From NCBI GenBank assembly GCA_910578745.1, contig CAJTSN010000003.1, positions 2,333-9,297 of the forward strand: 6,965 bases of DNA, given 5' to 3'. The notes beneath the pieces are model-generated. The model worked only from the letters and a program-made list of their open reading frames with translations, was not told where the DNA came from and did no database searches. Positions 1-6,300 of the stretch are shown here, piece after piece. Each line of letters opens with the position of its first letter. Position 1 is the stretch's first letter. The translations under genes were made by a program, and so were the position numbers. This DNA comes from an uncultured Bacilli bacterium (GTDB lineage Bacteria > Bacillota_I > Bacilli_A > RF39 > UBA660).

Positions 1-71
1 TTATGAATGAGCAAATTGTTCTATCTATAAAGAAATGTAAGATACAAAGAAGTTTTAAGATTACTAGATAA
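1..71 (+). CDS. Possible C-terminal tail of an upstream gene (partial)
   Basis: One forward frame (codons beginning at position 3) is open from the left edge to a TAA at 69-71, giving about 22 residues rich in Lys, Arg and Ile. The stop overlaps the left arm of a good intrinsic terminator, which is what the end of a transcribed gene would look like. The other two forward frames are closed within the first nine bases. The visible peptide carries no motif I recognise, so no function can be given. An ATG at position 3 exists but has no visible ribosome binding site and would encode only 22 residues, so a tail is more likely than a complete small gene. Open reading over this length can occur by chance, so confidence is low. 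Confidence 0.3.
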   Translation, partial: MNEQIVLSIKKCKIQRSFKITR

Positions 72-107
72 AGAATGGCTTATTAACAAATTTTTCCATT
101 CTTTTTT
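70..107 (+). terminator. Intrinsic terminator before lspA
   Basis: The arm AAAGAATGG (70-78) pairs perfectly with CCATTCTTT (96-104) around a 17-nt AT-rich loop, and a run of six T (102-107) follows the C. This is a standard rho-independent arrangement on the plus strand. It would end transcription of whatever lies to the left and separate it from the lspA promoter that begins about 30 bases downstream. Confidence 0.75.
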
Positions 108-134
108 GATTGTATAGATTTCCAAATCTTAATT

Positions 135-143
135 TGATACAAT
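135..143 (+). promoter_or_regulatory. Extended -10 promoter of lspA-rluD
   Basis: TGATACAAT is an extended -10 element (TG, one base, TACAAT at 138-143). No hexamer resembling TTGACA is found 16-18 bases upstream, so the extended -10 probably carries recognition. Transcription would start near position 150, inside the Shine-Dalgarno sequence AGGTGAT (150-156), leaving a leader of only about 11 nt before the ATG at 161. Confidence 0.6.
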
Positions 144-160
144 AGAGATAGGTGATTTTC

Positions 161-646
161 ATGATGAAAAAGAAAGGTGTAGTTCTGTTGTTTCTTTTGT
201 CCTTTTTCCTACTGGTTATTGATCAAGGGACAAAGTGGCTTGTTGTAAACCAGATTCCCTATGGAAAATCAATTTCTATTTTTCCTAATTTTTTTCGATT
301 GACCTATGTAAAAAATACAGGTGCTGCGTGGTCTCTTTTTATGGGGAATCAAATTTTACTTATTGTTATGACGCTTACTGTTCTTTTTTTCTTCTTTTTA
401 TATTTATATAAAAAAGAGAGTATAAATAAATTTGATATTCTTATTTATGGGGGGTTATTAGGAGGAATTTTTGGAAATTTAATAGATCGTATTCGTTTAA
501 ATTATGTGATTGATTTTTTCGATTTTACTATATTTCATTATAATTTTCCTGTGTTTAATGTAGCGGATATTTTTATTGTTTTAGCGGGAATGATTTTAAT
601 CATTAAGATTTTTAAAGAGGGGGATTCAAATGTTGTACGAAAATGA
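161..646 (+). CDS. lspA: Lipoprotein signal peptidase (signal peptidase II)
   Basis: A 161-residue polytopic membrane protease of the family's normal size. It removes the signal peptide from diacylglyceryl-modified prolipoproteins at the outer face of the membrane. Four hydrophobic segments are visible (about residues 6-21, 63-83, 92-108, 133-149). Family motifs are present: LVIDQGTKW near D21, KNTGAAWSL with N52, GGIFGNLIDR (106-110), and the catalytic aspartates D118 (in VIDFF) and D136 (in NVADI). A GTG at 152 lies in the same frame, but it is part of the Shine-Dalgarno sequence AGGTGAT (150-156); ATG 161 is the natural start, with ATG 164 as a close alternative. The gene ends in TGA and overlaps rluD by 17 nt, a pairing conserved in Bacillota, so the two are co-transcribed. 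TGA as a stop also shows the standard code. Confidence 0.96.
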   Translation: MMKKKGVVLLFLLSFFLLVIDQGTKWLVVNQIPYGKSISIFPNFFRLTYVKNTGAAWSLFMGNQILLIVMTLTVLFFFFLYLYKKESINKFDILIYGGLLGGIFGNLIDRIRLNYVIDFFDFTIFHYNFPVFNVADIFIVLAGMILIIKIFKEGDSNVVRK

Positions 647-1520
647 AGAACAAATACGGATTGACATTTATTTAAAGGAACAAACAGAGTATACGAGAAG
701 TAAATTAGAAAAAGCTTTTAAAGAAGGAAGCATCTTAGTAAACGATGTACAGGTCAAAAAAAGTTATTTATTAAAAAAGGGAGATAGGATTGTTTTACCT
801 GTTTTAAAAGAAAAGGAATTTTCTTTAGAACCTGTCAATTTACATTTGGAGATTGTTTACGAAGATGAAGATGTAATTGTTGTAAATAAGCCAAATAAGC
901 TCGTTGTTCATCCAGCACCCGGAAATTATACGAATACGTTAGTGAATGGTCTTTTATATCACTCAAAAAATCTAAGTCAGGTGAATGGGGAATTTCGACC
1001 GGGAATTGTTCATAGAATTGATGCAGATACCACAGGTCTTTTAATGGTTGCGAAAAATGATCAAGCGCATCTTTCTTTAGCAAAACAATTAGAAGAAAAA
1101 ACAACCAAACGAAAATATATTGCCTTAGTTTGGGGCGTTATTCATGAGGATACGGCTTTAATAGATGCTCCGATTGGAAGAGATAGAAACGATCGAAAGA
1201 AAATGGCAGTTATAGATTTGAATGCGAAAAAGGCCATTACCCATATTAAAGTTTTGAAACGGTTAAAAAATGTTACTTTAATTGAAGCTGTTTTAGAAAC
1301 GGGAAGAACTCATCAAATTCGTGTTCATATGGATTATATAGGGCATCCTGTTGTCAATGATCCAGTCTATGGAAGGCGAAGGATTATTGATGATACAGGA
1401 CAATGCTTACATGCAAAAGAGCTAGGTTTTATCCATCCTAAAACAGGAGAAGAAATGCATTTTGAAGCTGAATTACCACCTTGTTTTGTGAATATTTTGA
1501 GCAAATTTGAGAATGAATAA
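630..1520 (+). CDS. rluD: 23S rRNA pseudouridine synthase, RluA/RluD family
   Basis: A 296-residue cytoplasmic enzyme that isomerises specific uridines to pseudouridine in large-subunit rRNA. An S4-type RNA-binding domain occupies about residues 8-65, and the catalytic domain about 73-285. The active-site motif HRIDADTTG contains the catalytic aspartate D131, matching the HRLDxDTSG signature; the usual Lys after the catalytic Asp is Ala here, an acceptable variant. The second family motif GRTHQIRVH (225-233) is intact, as is the NKP motif (86-88) of the catalytic core. The start ATG has a strong Shine-Dalgarno AAAGAGGGGG (614-623) inside the end of lspA. In Bacillus the equivalent gene is ylyB, also directly after lspA. 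RluD, RluC and RluA cannot be separated reliably by eye; S4 domain plus lspA linkage favours the RluD-type Bacillota protein. Confidence 0.92.
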   Translation: MLYENEEQIRIDIYLKEQTEYTRSKLEKAFKEGSILVNDVQVKKSYLLKKGDRIVLPVLKEKEFSLEPVNLHLEIVYEDEDVIVVNKPNKLVVHPAPGNYTNTLVNGLLYHSKNLSQVNGEFRPGIVHRIDADTTGLLMVAKNDQAHLSLAKQLEEKTTKRKYIALVWGVIHEDTALIDAPIGRDRNDRKKMAVIDLNAKKAITHIKVLKRLKNVTLIEAVLETGRTHQIRVHMDYIGHPVVNDPVYGRRRIIDDTGQCLHAKELGFIHPKTGEEMHFEAELPPCFVNILSKFENE

Positions 1521-1531
1521 TTTATAGTTAA

Positions 1532-1549
1532 AAAATGAAAGTTCATTTT
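1532..1549. repeat. AT-rich palindrome upstream of deoD
   Basis: AAAATGAA-AG-TTCATTTT is an 18-base inverted repeat with perfect 8-base arms, lying in the 54-nt gap between rluD and deoD. As RNA it could form at most a weak hairpin (about 6 pairs with a 6-nt loop) and it lacks a clean T-run, so it is a poor terminator. Its dyad symmetry, just upstream of a possible -10 (TATGAA or TATATG, 1549-1556), would also suit a repressor operator. Function is not shown. Confidence 0.35.
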
Positions 1550-1574
1550 ATATGAAATAGAAATGGAGGATTCT

Positions 1575-2282
1575 ATGACACCACATATAGAAGCAAAAAA
1601 AGAAGAAATTGCAAAAATTGTTTTAATGCCGGGAGATCCTATGCGGGCAAAATTTATTGCGGAGGCTTATTTAGAAAATTATACTTTGGTAAATCAGGTA
1701 AGAGGAATCTATGCTTATACAGGTTTTTATAAAGGAAAAAGAATTACCGTAATGGCCTCTGGAATGGGTATGCCAAGTATGGGGATCTACTCTTATGAAC
1801 TTTATAAATTTTATGATGTCGATACGATTATACGAATTGGAAGTGCTGGTTCTTATACAAAGGAATTGAATTTGTTTGATGTTTTGTTAGTAGAAAAGGC
1901 TTATTCGGAGTCGAGTTATGCAAAAGTACAAAATGGTTGTATGGAGGAATGTTTGACTTCTTCTATACCGTTAAATAAAACAATTGAAGAAACAGCAAAA
2001 GAGATAGGACAAAAACTTTATATAGGGACAGTACATAGTAGTGATGTCTTTTATAAAGAAGAAAATGCCTATGAATTGTTACAAAAAAAATATGGTTGTA
2101 TGGCGGTTGAAATGGAGTCTTTTGCTCTTTTCCATAATGCGAATGTATTAGGGAAAAAAGCCACTTGTCTCTTAACAATTTCGGATAGTTTTGTAACAAA
2201 AGAAGAAACGACAAGCAAAGAAAGAGAAACAGCGTTTACTTCTATGGTTTTCCTTGCGCTAGAAGCAAGTTTGAAATTATAG
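1575..2282 (+). CDS. deoD: Purine nucleoside phosphorylase DeoD-type
   Basis: A 235-residue cytoplasmic enzyme that splits purine (deoxy)ribonucleosides with phosphate into free base and (deoxy)ribose 1-phosphate, in nucleoside salvage. Residues known from the E. coli enzyme sit at the same numbers: H4 from the partner subunit, phosphate ligands G20, R24, R43 and R87, S90, the nucleoside-binding VEMES (178-182), catalytic D204 in ISDS, and R217. This argues for the hexameric, broad-specificity DeoD type rather than the trimeric mammalian type. An in-frame ATG at 1563 lies upstream of the Shine-Dalgarno GGAGG (1565-1569), so ATG 1575 is chosen; the resulting MTPHI start matches the family exactly. 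It may be read through from rluD or from its own weak promoter; no deoxyribose-phosphate aldolase or phosphopentomutase gene is in view. Confidence 0.96.
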   Translation: MTPHIEAKKEEIAKIVLMPGDPMRAKFIAEAYLENYTLVNQVRGIYAYTGFYKGKRITVMASGMGMPSMGIYSYELYKFYDVDTIIRIGSAGSYTKELNLFDVLLVEKAYSESSYAKVQNGCMEECLTSSIPLNKTIEETAKEIGQKLYIGTVHSSDVFYKEENAYELLQKKYGCMAVEMESFALFHNANVLGKKATCLLTISDSFVTKEETTSKERETAFTSMVFLALEASLKL

Positions 2283-2306
2283 AAGGAATAATTCATCAAG
2301 ATGTTG

Positions 2307-2324
2307 TATACTAATAAAGAGGTG
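2307..2324 (+). promoter_or_regulatory. Promoter -10 and ribosome binding site of ymfF-ymfH
   Basis: TATACT (2307-2312) is a good -10 hexamer; no convincing -35 lies 16-18 bases upstream and the TG is one base out of the extended -10 position. The Shine-Dalgarno AAAGAGGTG (2316-2324) follows almost at once, so a transcript starting near 2319 would have about an 11-nt leader. The sequence resembles the element before the pilin gene (TATACTAATA then AGAGGTGA in both). Confidence 0.45.
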
Positions 2325-2329
2325 AAAGT

Positions 2330-3592
2330 ATGAAGTACACAAAGATAGAAAAAGAAGGATATACACTTCATTTAATTCAAACGAATCAATTTAAAACCAT
2401 TTCCGTACGTGCCAATTTTAGAACACCAATCAAGGAAGATTTGATTACAAAAAGAGAGCTTTTAGCAGGAATTTTATCTGTCTCAAGTAAAAGTTATCCA
2501 AAACGGAGAGATTTTGTTATGCGTAAAGAAGAATTGTATCAATTGGGATATGGCTCTAGTTCCTATACATCTGGAAGTATGCTTGTTTTTATGGCTGATT
2601 TAAAATTTATTCATGAAAAATATACAGAAGAGAGCATGAATAAAGAGTCTTTAGCGTTTTTTTTAGATACCTTATTACATCCTAATATAGAAAATGAGGC
2701 GTTTCATGCCGATGTATTTTCTTTAGAAAAGAGAAATTATTTAGAGTTTTTAGAAGGAAAAAATGACAATCCTAACCATTATGCCTCTTGGAAATTCGAT
2801 ACATTAAGAGGAAGAGGGACACCCCTTTCTTTTGATCGAAGCGGAGATGCAGATATTCTTATTGCTTTAGATGAAAAGGAACTTTATAAAATTTATAATG
2901 AAATGATTGCTAAAGATCTATTAGATATTTTTGTAATAGGGGACATAACGAAAGAAGAGATAGAACCTTTATTTGATTCTTATTTTGAGGGACGAATTTC
3001 TAGTAAAAAAGAGGTAAATCACTTTTTACCTTATCCAAAGGGAGAACCAATTTCCCTAAAAGAAGAAAGTTCCTTTACTCAGAGCAAATTAAAAATGGGA
3101 TACTATATAGAAGATATGACACCTTTTGAAAGAAGTTATGTTCTTCGTGTTTACAATTTTCTATTAGGTGGTTCTAGCGATTCTTTATTATTTCGGGTCG
3201 TTAGAGAAGAAAATTCTTTATGTTATGATATTCATTCTACAAGTGCTCCTCTTTATGATATGCTTACAATTCATGCTGGGATTGAGGCAAAAGATTATGA
3301 AAAAACAGTGTCTCTCATTCAAGAGAGCATTCAAAAAATGAGCGAAGGGGATTTTACAGAAGAAGAACTTGAAAAAGTAAAATTAAATTATAAGACAAGT
3401 TATGAAGAAATTGTGGATAGTGAAAACTCTATTCTAGGCTTGTATGAATCTTATGTATACTTACATTATGAATTGTTAGAGGAAAGGATGCAGGCGATGT
3501 CTACAGTGACTCGTGACATGGTTGTTTCTTTAGCAAAACGTGTAAAATTAGATGTAATTTATCTTTTGGAAGGAAATGGTGTGAATGAATAA
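2330..3592 (+). CDS. ymfF: M16 peptidase-like protein YmfF, non-zinc partner
   Basis: A 420-residue protein with the two-lobed M16 (insulinase/pitrilysin) architecture, close in length and layout to Bacillus YmfF. In databases this family is labelled as associated with 5-aminopentanol modification of elongation factor P. The place where M16 zinc enzymes have HxxEH reads AGILSVSSKSYP (about 46-57) and holds no such motif, so this chain should not bind catalytic zinc. The C-terminal lobe keeps the substrate-binding Arg/Tyr motif, VVREENSLCY with R292 and Y299, preceded by the GG-SDSLLF stretch (280-288). No signal peptide or membrane segment is seen, so it is cytoplasmic. It overlaps ymfH by 8 nt, implying coupled translation and a fixed stoichiometry. 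The EF-P role is transferred from the family name; no EF-P gene or ymfI-type reductase is in the window. Confidence 0.87.
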   Translation: MKYTKIEKEGYTLHLIQTNQFKTISVRANFRTPIKEDLITKRELLAGILSVSSKSYPKRRDFVMRKEELYQLGYGSSSYTSGSMLVFMADLKFIHEKYTEESMNKESLAFFLDTLLHPNIENEAFHADVFSLEKRNYLEFLEGKNDNPNHYASWKFDTLRGRGTPLSFDRSGDADILIALDEKELYKIYNEMIAKDLLDIFVIGDITKEEIEPLFDSYFEGRISSKKEVNHFLPYPKGEPISLKEESSFTQSKLKMGYYIEDMTPFERSYVLRVYNFLLGGSSDSLLFRVVREENSLCYDIHSTSAPLYDMLTIHAGIEAKDYEKTVSLIQESIQKMSEGDFTEEELEKVKLNYKTSYEEIVDSENSILGLYESYVYLHYELLEERMQAMSTVTRDMVVSLAKRVKLDVIYLLEGNGVNE

Positions 3593-4877
3593 ATTAGAAA
3601 TAAAAGGACTTGATCTGACTCTCTATGAAGAAAAACTTGAAAATGGGTTGTCTATTTATGTGATTCCAAAAGAAAAAAGTAAGGGGATTTATGCCACCTT
3701 TACAACGAAATTTGGAGGGCACGATCTTGATTTTATTCCAGAGGGAAAAGAGGAAATGCTATCGGTTCCTGCGGGAATTGCTCATTTTCTAGAGCATAAA
3801 ATGTTTGCTCAAAAATCAAACGAAGATGTAATGAGCCTATTTTCTAAGAATGGAGTTTCTTGTAATGCGAATACATCTTCTTATAAGACTTGTTACTTAT
3901 TTGATGGTTCTTCTCATTTTGAAGAAAACTTAAATTTACTTCTAGATTACGTTCAAGAACCTTATTTTACGGATGAAAATGTAGAAAAGGAAAAAGGAAT
4001 TATTGAACAAGAAATTGATATGTCTGCGGATAATCCTTATTCCATTGGATACTTTCGTTTAATGGAGAATTTATTTGTATGTGATCCTTCTAGGATACGA
4101 GTGATTGGCTCTAAAGAAAGTGTGAATTCCATTACAAAAGAGGATTTGTATACTTGCTATGAAACTTTTTATCATCCGGGAAATATGTTTGTCATTGTAA
4201 CTGGAAATGTAGATCCGAAAAAAACGATAGAAATCATCAAGAAAAACCAAGAGAAAAAATCGTTTAAACAATTTAAAAAGCCTACTTTAAAACATTATGA
4301 GGAACCTGTTTCTGTTTTTAAAAAGGAAGATACAATTGAAATGAATATCACTGTACCAAAACTAACATTAGGATTTAAATTTGATTTAAAAAAATTAGAA
4401 GAGGAATTACAACTTGATGAAGTAACGATTCGAAGGTATGTGGCTATTTATGCGAATTTAAAATTTGGAACAGCCTCTTGTTTTTTAGAAGAGGCAAAAA
4501 AGGAAGAATTAACGACTTCGGATATGGATTATAGTCTATATGCAACAGATGATATTTTAGTATTTATCTTAGAAGGAGATAGTAAAAATGCACTTCTTTT
4601 AAAGGATAGAATTTTAAAAGAAGTGGGGGATGTTCAAATCGATACTCGTTCTTTTGAATTAAAGAAAAGAGGAATGATTGCTTCTTGTATTTACACATCT
4701 GAAAATATTTATTCTTTAAATCAAAAAGTTTTAGGGGATATTATTAGTATGGATACAGTAGAAGTTGAAATTTTGGAAAATTATAAAAAACTAAATTATG
4801 ACGATTTTATGCGTGTCATTGGTGCTTTAGACTTTACAAATTACTCTTTTGTAACTGTCAATCCAAAGAAAAAATAG
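3585..4877 (+). CDS. ymfH: M16 zinc peptidase-like protein YmfH, catalytic partner
   Basis: A 430-residue cytoplasmic M16-family protein resembling Bacillus YmfH. The inverted zinc motif HFLEH gives H67 and H71 as ligands and E70 as general base, and the downstream KGIIEQEIDM (138-146) supplies the third ligand, probably E143. The N-terminal lobe also shows the family stretch VSCNANTSSYKTCY (91-104). In the C-terminal lobe, the position of the Arg/Tyr motif reads CFLEEAKKEEL (299-309) and lacks both residues; these are found instead in YmfF. The ATG start lies eight bases before the end of ymfF, with a GGAAGG Shine-Dalgarno at 3568-3573, rather distant at 11 nt. Whether it cleaves a peptide in vivo is unknown; the database label ties it to EF-P modification, for which the substrate is not evident here. 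Confidence 0.9.
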   Translation: MNKLEIKGLDLTLYEEKLENGLSIYVIPKEKSKGIYATFTTKFGGHDLDFIPEGKEEMLSVPAGIAHFLEHKMFAQKSNEDVMSLFSKNGVSCNANTSSYKTCYLFDGSSHFEENLNLLLDYVQEPYFTDENVEKEKGIIEQEIDMSADNPYSIGYFRLMENLFVCDPSRIRVIGSKESVNSITKEDLYTCYETFYHPGNMFVIVTGNVDPKKTIEIIKKNQEKKSFKQFKKPTLKHYEEPVSVFKKEDTIEMNITVPKLTLGFKFDLKKLEEELQLDEVTIRRYVAIYANLKFGTASCFLEEAKKEELTTSDMDYSLYATDDILVFILEGDSKNALLLKDRILKEVGDVQIDTRSFELKKRGMIASCIYTSENIYSLNQKVLGDIISMDTVEVEILENYKKLNYDDFMRVIGALDFTNYSFVTVNPKKK

Positions 4878-4886
4878 GCTTTTTTC

Positions 4887-4930
4887 TTTTCATTTTAAAA
4901 AAAGTCTGTTATACTAATACCATAGAGGTG
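4887..4930 (+). promoter_or_regulatory. Promoter and ribosome binding site of the pilin gene
   Basis: TGTTATACT (4907-4915) is an extended -10 element, with a partial -35 TTTTCA at 4887-4892 and 17-base spacing. Predicted transcription start is near 4922. The Shine-Dalgarno AGAGGTG (4924-4930) lies 5 bases before the ATG at 4936, so the leader would be about 14 nt. With the terminator at 5311-5333 this makes the pilin gene an independent transcription unit. Confidence 0.65.
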
Positions 4931-4935
4931 ACTAT

Positions 4936-5307
4936 ATGAGAAATAAAGGTTTTACATTAGCTGAATTATTGGCTGTTATTGTTATTTTAGGATTAGTTGC
5001 AGTCATTGCGGTACCAGCAGTTACAAAAACATTAGGAGGGACCAAGTCTGAACTTTGTGAAGATCAACTAAAAAATATTAAAGAAGCTGCCAGACTTTAT
5101 GGAAGTGATCATATGCTTGAATTACCAGATAATGAAGGGGAAACCAAAACGATTACTTTGAAAGATTTACAAATGGGTGGTTATATTAAAGAAAATTTAG
5201 AAAATCCTAAAAATAAACAGGAAATCAATTCTGGTTTGACGATAACAATTACAAAACAAGGCCAAAATAAATGGAAATATGAAGTAGAAGATTTTTGCAA
5301 TTCTTAA
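4936..5307 (+). CDS. Type IV pilin-like protein with class III signal peptide
   Basis: A 123-residue protein with a classic prepilin N-terminus: a five-residue basic leader MRNKG, then FTLAE with Glu at +5 of the mature protein, then an unbroken hydrophobic stretch to about residue 29. A prepilin peptidase would cut after G5 and methylate F6, and the hydrophobic helix would anchor the subunit in the membrane or pilus. The soluble part is small (about 90 residues), starting with a charged helix (37-56) and followed by alternating strands. C41 and C121 are the only cysteines and could form a disulfide closing the domain, as in some competence pseudopilins. The gene has its own promoter and terminator. 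No other pilus gene (ATPase, platform protein, peptidase) is in the window, so it is an orphan here; it could be a major pilin, a minor pseudopilin or a ComG-type subunit. Confidence 0.85.
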   Translation: MRNKGFTLAELLAVIVILGLVAVIAVPAVTKTLGGTKSELCEDQLKNIKEAARLYGSDHMLELPDNEGETKTITLKDLQMGGYIKENLENPKNKQEINSGLTITITKQGQNKWKYEVEDFCNS

Positions 5308-5310
5308 AAG

Positions 5311-5333
5311 AAGCCAATTTCTCGGCTTTTTTT
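5311..5333 (+). terminator. Intrinsic terminator after the pilin gene
   Basis: AAGCC (5311-5315) pairs with GGCTT (5324-5328) around an 8-nt loop, and seven T end at 5333. The stem can be lengthened by A-T pairs and one G-T pair using the bases just before it. It begins four bases after the pilin stop. Some read-through is likely, since no clear promoter is seen for the next gene. Confidence 0.82.
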
Positions 5334-5354
5334 GTGATTAGAAGGTGGAGATTT

Positions 5355-6242
5355 ATGATACTTAATGTGAGTGGTAGGACAGATATTGTCGCTTTTTATT
5401 CGCGATGGTTTTTAAATCGTTACAAAGAAGGCTTTGTCGATGTTAGAAATCCTTTTTATCCTAAATTAATAAGTCGAATTTATTTTAAAGATGTTGACGC
5501 TATTGTTTTTTGTACGAAAAATCCTCTTCCGATTTTAAACGATCTAAAAAAATTTGAAAAACCGATTCTATTTCAAGTAACACTTACCCCTTATAAAAAA
5601 GATATTGAACCACATGTTCCTTCAAAGGGACTTATTATAGAAGGAATAAAAAAAATTTCTATGATGATAGGAATAGAAAATGTATTTGTTCGTTATGATC
5701 CTATTTTTATAAGTCATACATATACCGTTTCTTATCATAAAAAAGCCTTTGAACATATGTGTTGTCTGTTAGAAGGATCTATAAAAGCGATTATTGTTTC
5801 TTTTTTAGATGATTATAAAAATGTACGTAAGAATAAGGCTATTTTAGATTCTATGGAAATGACAGAAAAGATGTATGAGGAAATTGGACGTTCGTTTAGT
5901 GAAAGTGCAAGAAGACATGGAATGACTGTTCAAACTTGTTTCGAAGATAGAAATTTAGTGGAATATGGTTTTATAAAGGAAGACTGTCTTTCTCAAAAAC
6001 TCGCTTTTCGAGTAACGGGAAAAACGTATAAGCCTTGGAAAGCAAGAAAGGAAAAGAAGTGTCATTGTGTAGAAATGGTCGATATTGGAGTCTACAATTC
6101 TTGTAAGCATTTTTGTAAATATTGCTATGCCAATTTTGATGAAAAAAGGGTAGAAGAAAATTTTAAGCATCATGAAGAGAACGCTTCACTTCTTATTGGA
6201 CATATTGAAAAAGAAGATGTAATTAAAATAAGAACAAAATAA
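5355..6242 (+). CDS. DUF1848 protein with C-terminal Fe-S-type cysteine cluster
   Basis: A 295-residue soluble protein of the DUF1848 family, whose function is not established. Family features include SGRTDI (6-11), RNPF (31-34), FCTKNP (52-57) and RYDPI (113-117). Near the C-terminus C250, C254 and C257 form CX3CX2C with Tyr before the last Cys, the spacing of the [4Fe-4S] site of radical SAM enzymes; C236 and C238 (CHC) lie just before. In classical radical SAM proteins this motif is near the N-terminus, so the placement here is unusual but typical of DUF1848. The start chosen is ATG 5355, 6 bases after the Shine-Dalgarno AAGGTGG; the frame is open further upstream, but that part overlaps the pilin terminator. 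No clear promoter is visible, so expression may rely on read-through. A metal-dependent redox or SAM-type reaction is only a guess; no partner gene suggests the substrate. Confidence 0.9.
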   Translation: MILNVSGRTDIVAFYSRWFLNRYKEGFVDVRNPFYPKLISRIYFKDVDAIVFCTKNPLPILNDLKKFEKPILFQVTLTPYKKDIEPHVPSKGLIIEGIKKISMMIGIENVFVRYDPIFISHTYTVSYHKKAFEHMCCLLEGSIKAIIVSFLDDYKNVRKNKAILDSMEMTEKMYEEIGRSFSESARRHGMTVQTCFEDRNLVEYGFIKEDCLSQKLAFRVTGKTYKPWKARKEKKCHCVEMVDIGVYNSCKHFCKYCYANFDEKRVEENFKHHEENASLLIGHIEKEDVIKIRTK

Positions 6243-6277
6243 TGATAAATCTAAGGAAATCTGTAGACAGAAAAGAA

Positions 6278-6300
6278 AAAATAGGAAGAAATCCTATTTT
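6278..6300. terminator. Bidirectional terminator between convergent genes
   Basis: AAAATAGGA (6278-6286) and TCCTATTTT (6292-6300) form a perfect 9-bp stem with the loop AGAAA. On the plus strand the stem ends in a T-run continuing as ATTTT; on the minus strand the complement of 6271-6280 gives TTTTTCTTTT. It can therefore end both the DUF1848 transcript and the sortase transcript. The sortase stop codon (6294-6296) is inside the stem. Confidence 0.8.

Noticed and set aside
152..160. GTG at 152 as the lspA start
   Set aside because: The GTG is part of the Shine-Dalgarno sequence AGGTGAT and has no ribosome binding site of its own; ATG 161 is well placed.
835..1104. Minus-strand open frames inside rluD, deoD, ymfH and the DUF1848 gene
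   Set aside because: They lie wholly inside well-supported genes on the other strand, have no recognisable motifs and read as antisense shadows of AT-rich coding DNA.
1563..1574. ATG at 1563 as the deoD start
   Set aside because: It precedes the GGAGG Shine-Dalgarno sequence, and starting at 1575 puts every catalytic residue at the E. coli number.
2271..2298. Imperfect AT hairpin (TGAAATTAT with ATAATTCA) over the deoD stop codon as a terminator
   Set aside because: The arms need a bulge, contain almost no G-C pairs, and no T-run follows; read-through to ymfF remains possible.
5295..5354. Longer N-terminus for the DUF1848 protein from a TTG at 5295
   Set aside because: It would overlap the pilin gene and translate through its terminator; the family begins close to the RTDI motif and ATG 5355 has a good ribosome binding site.
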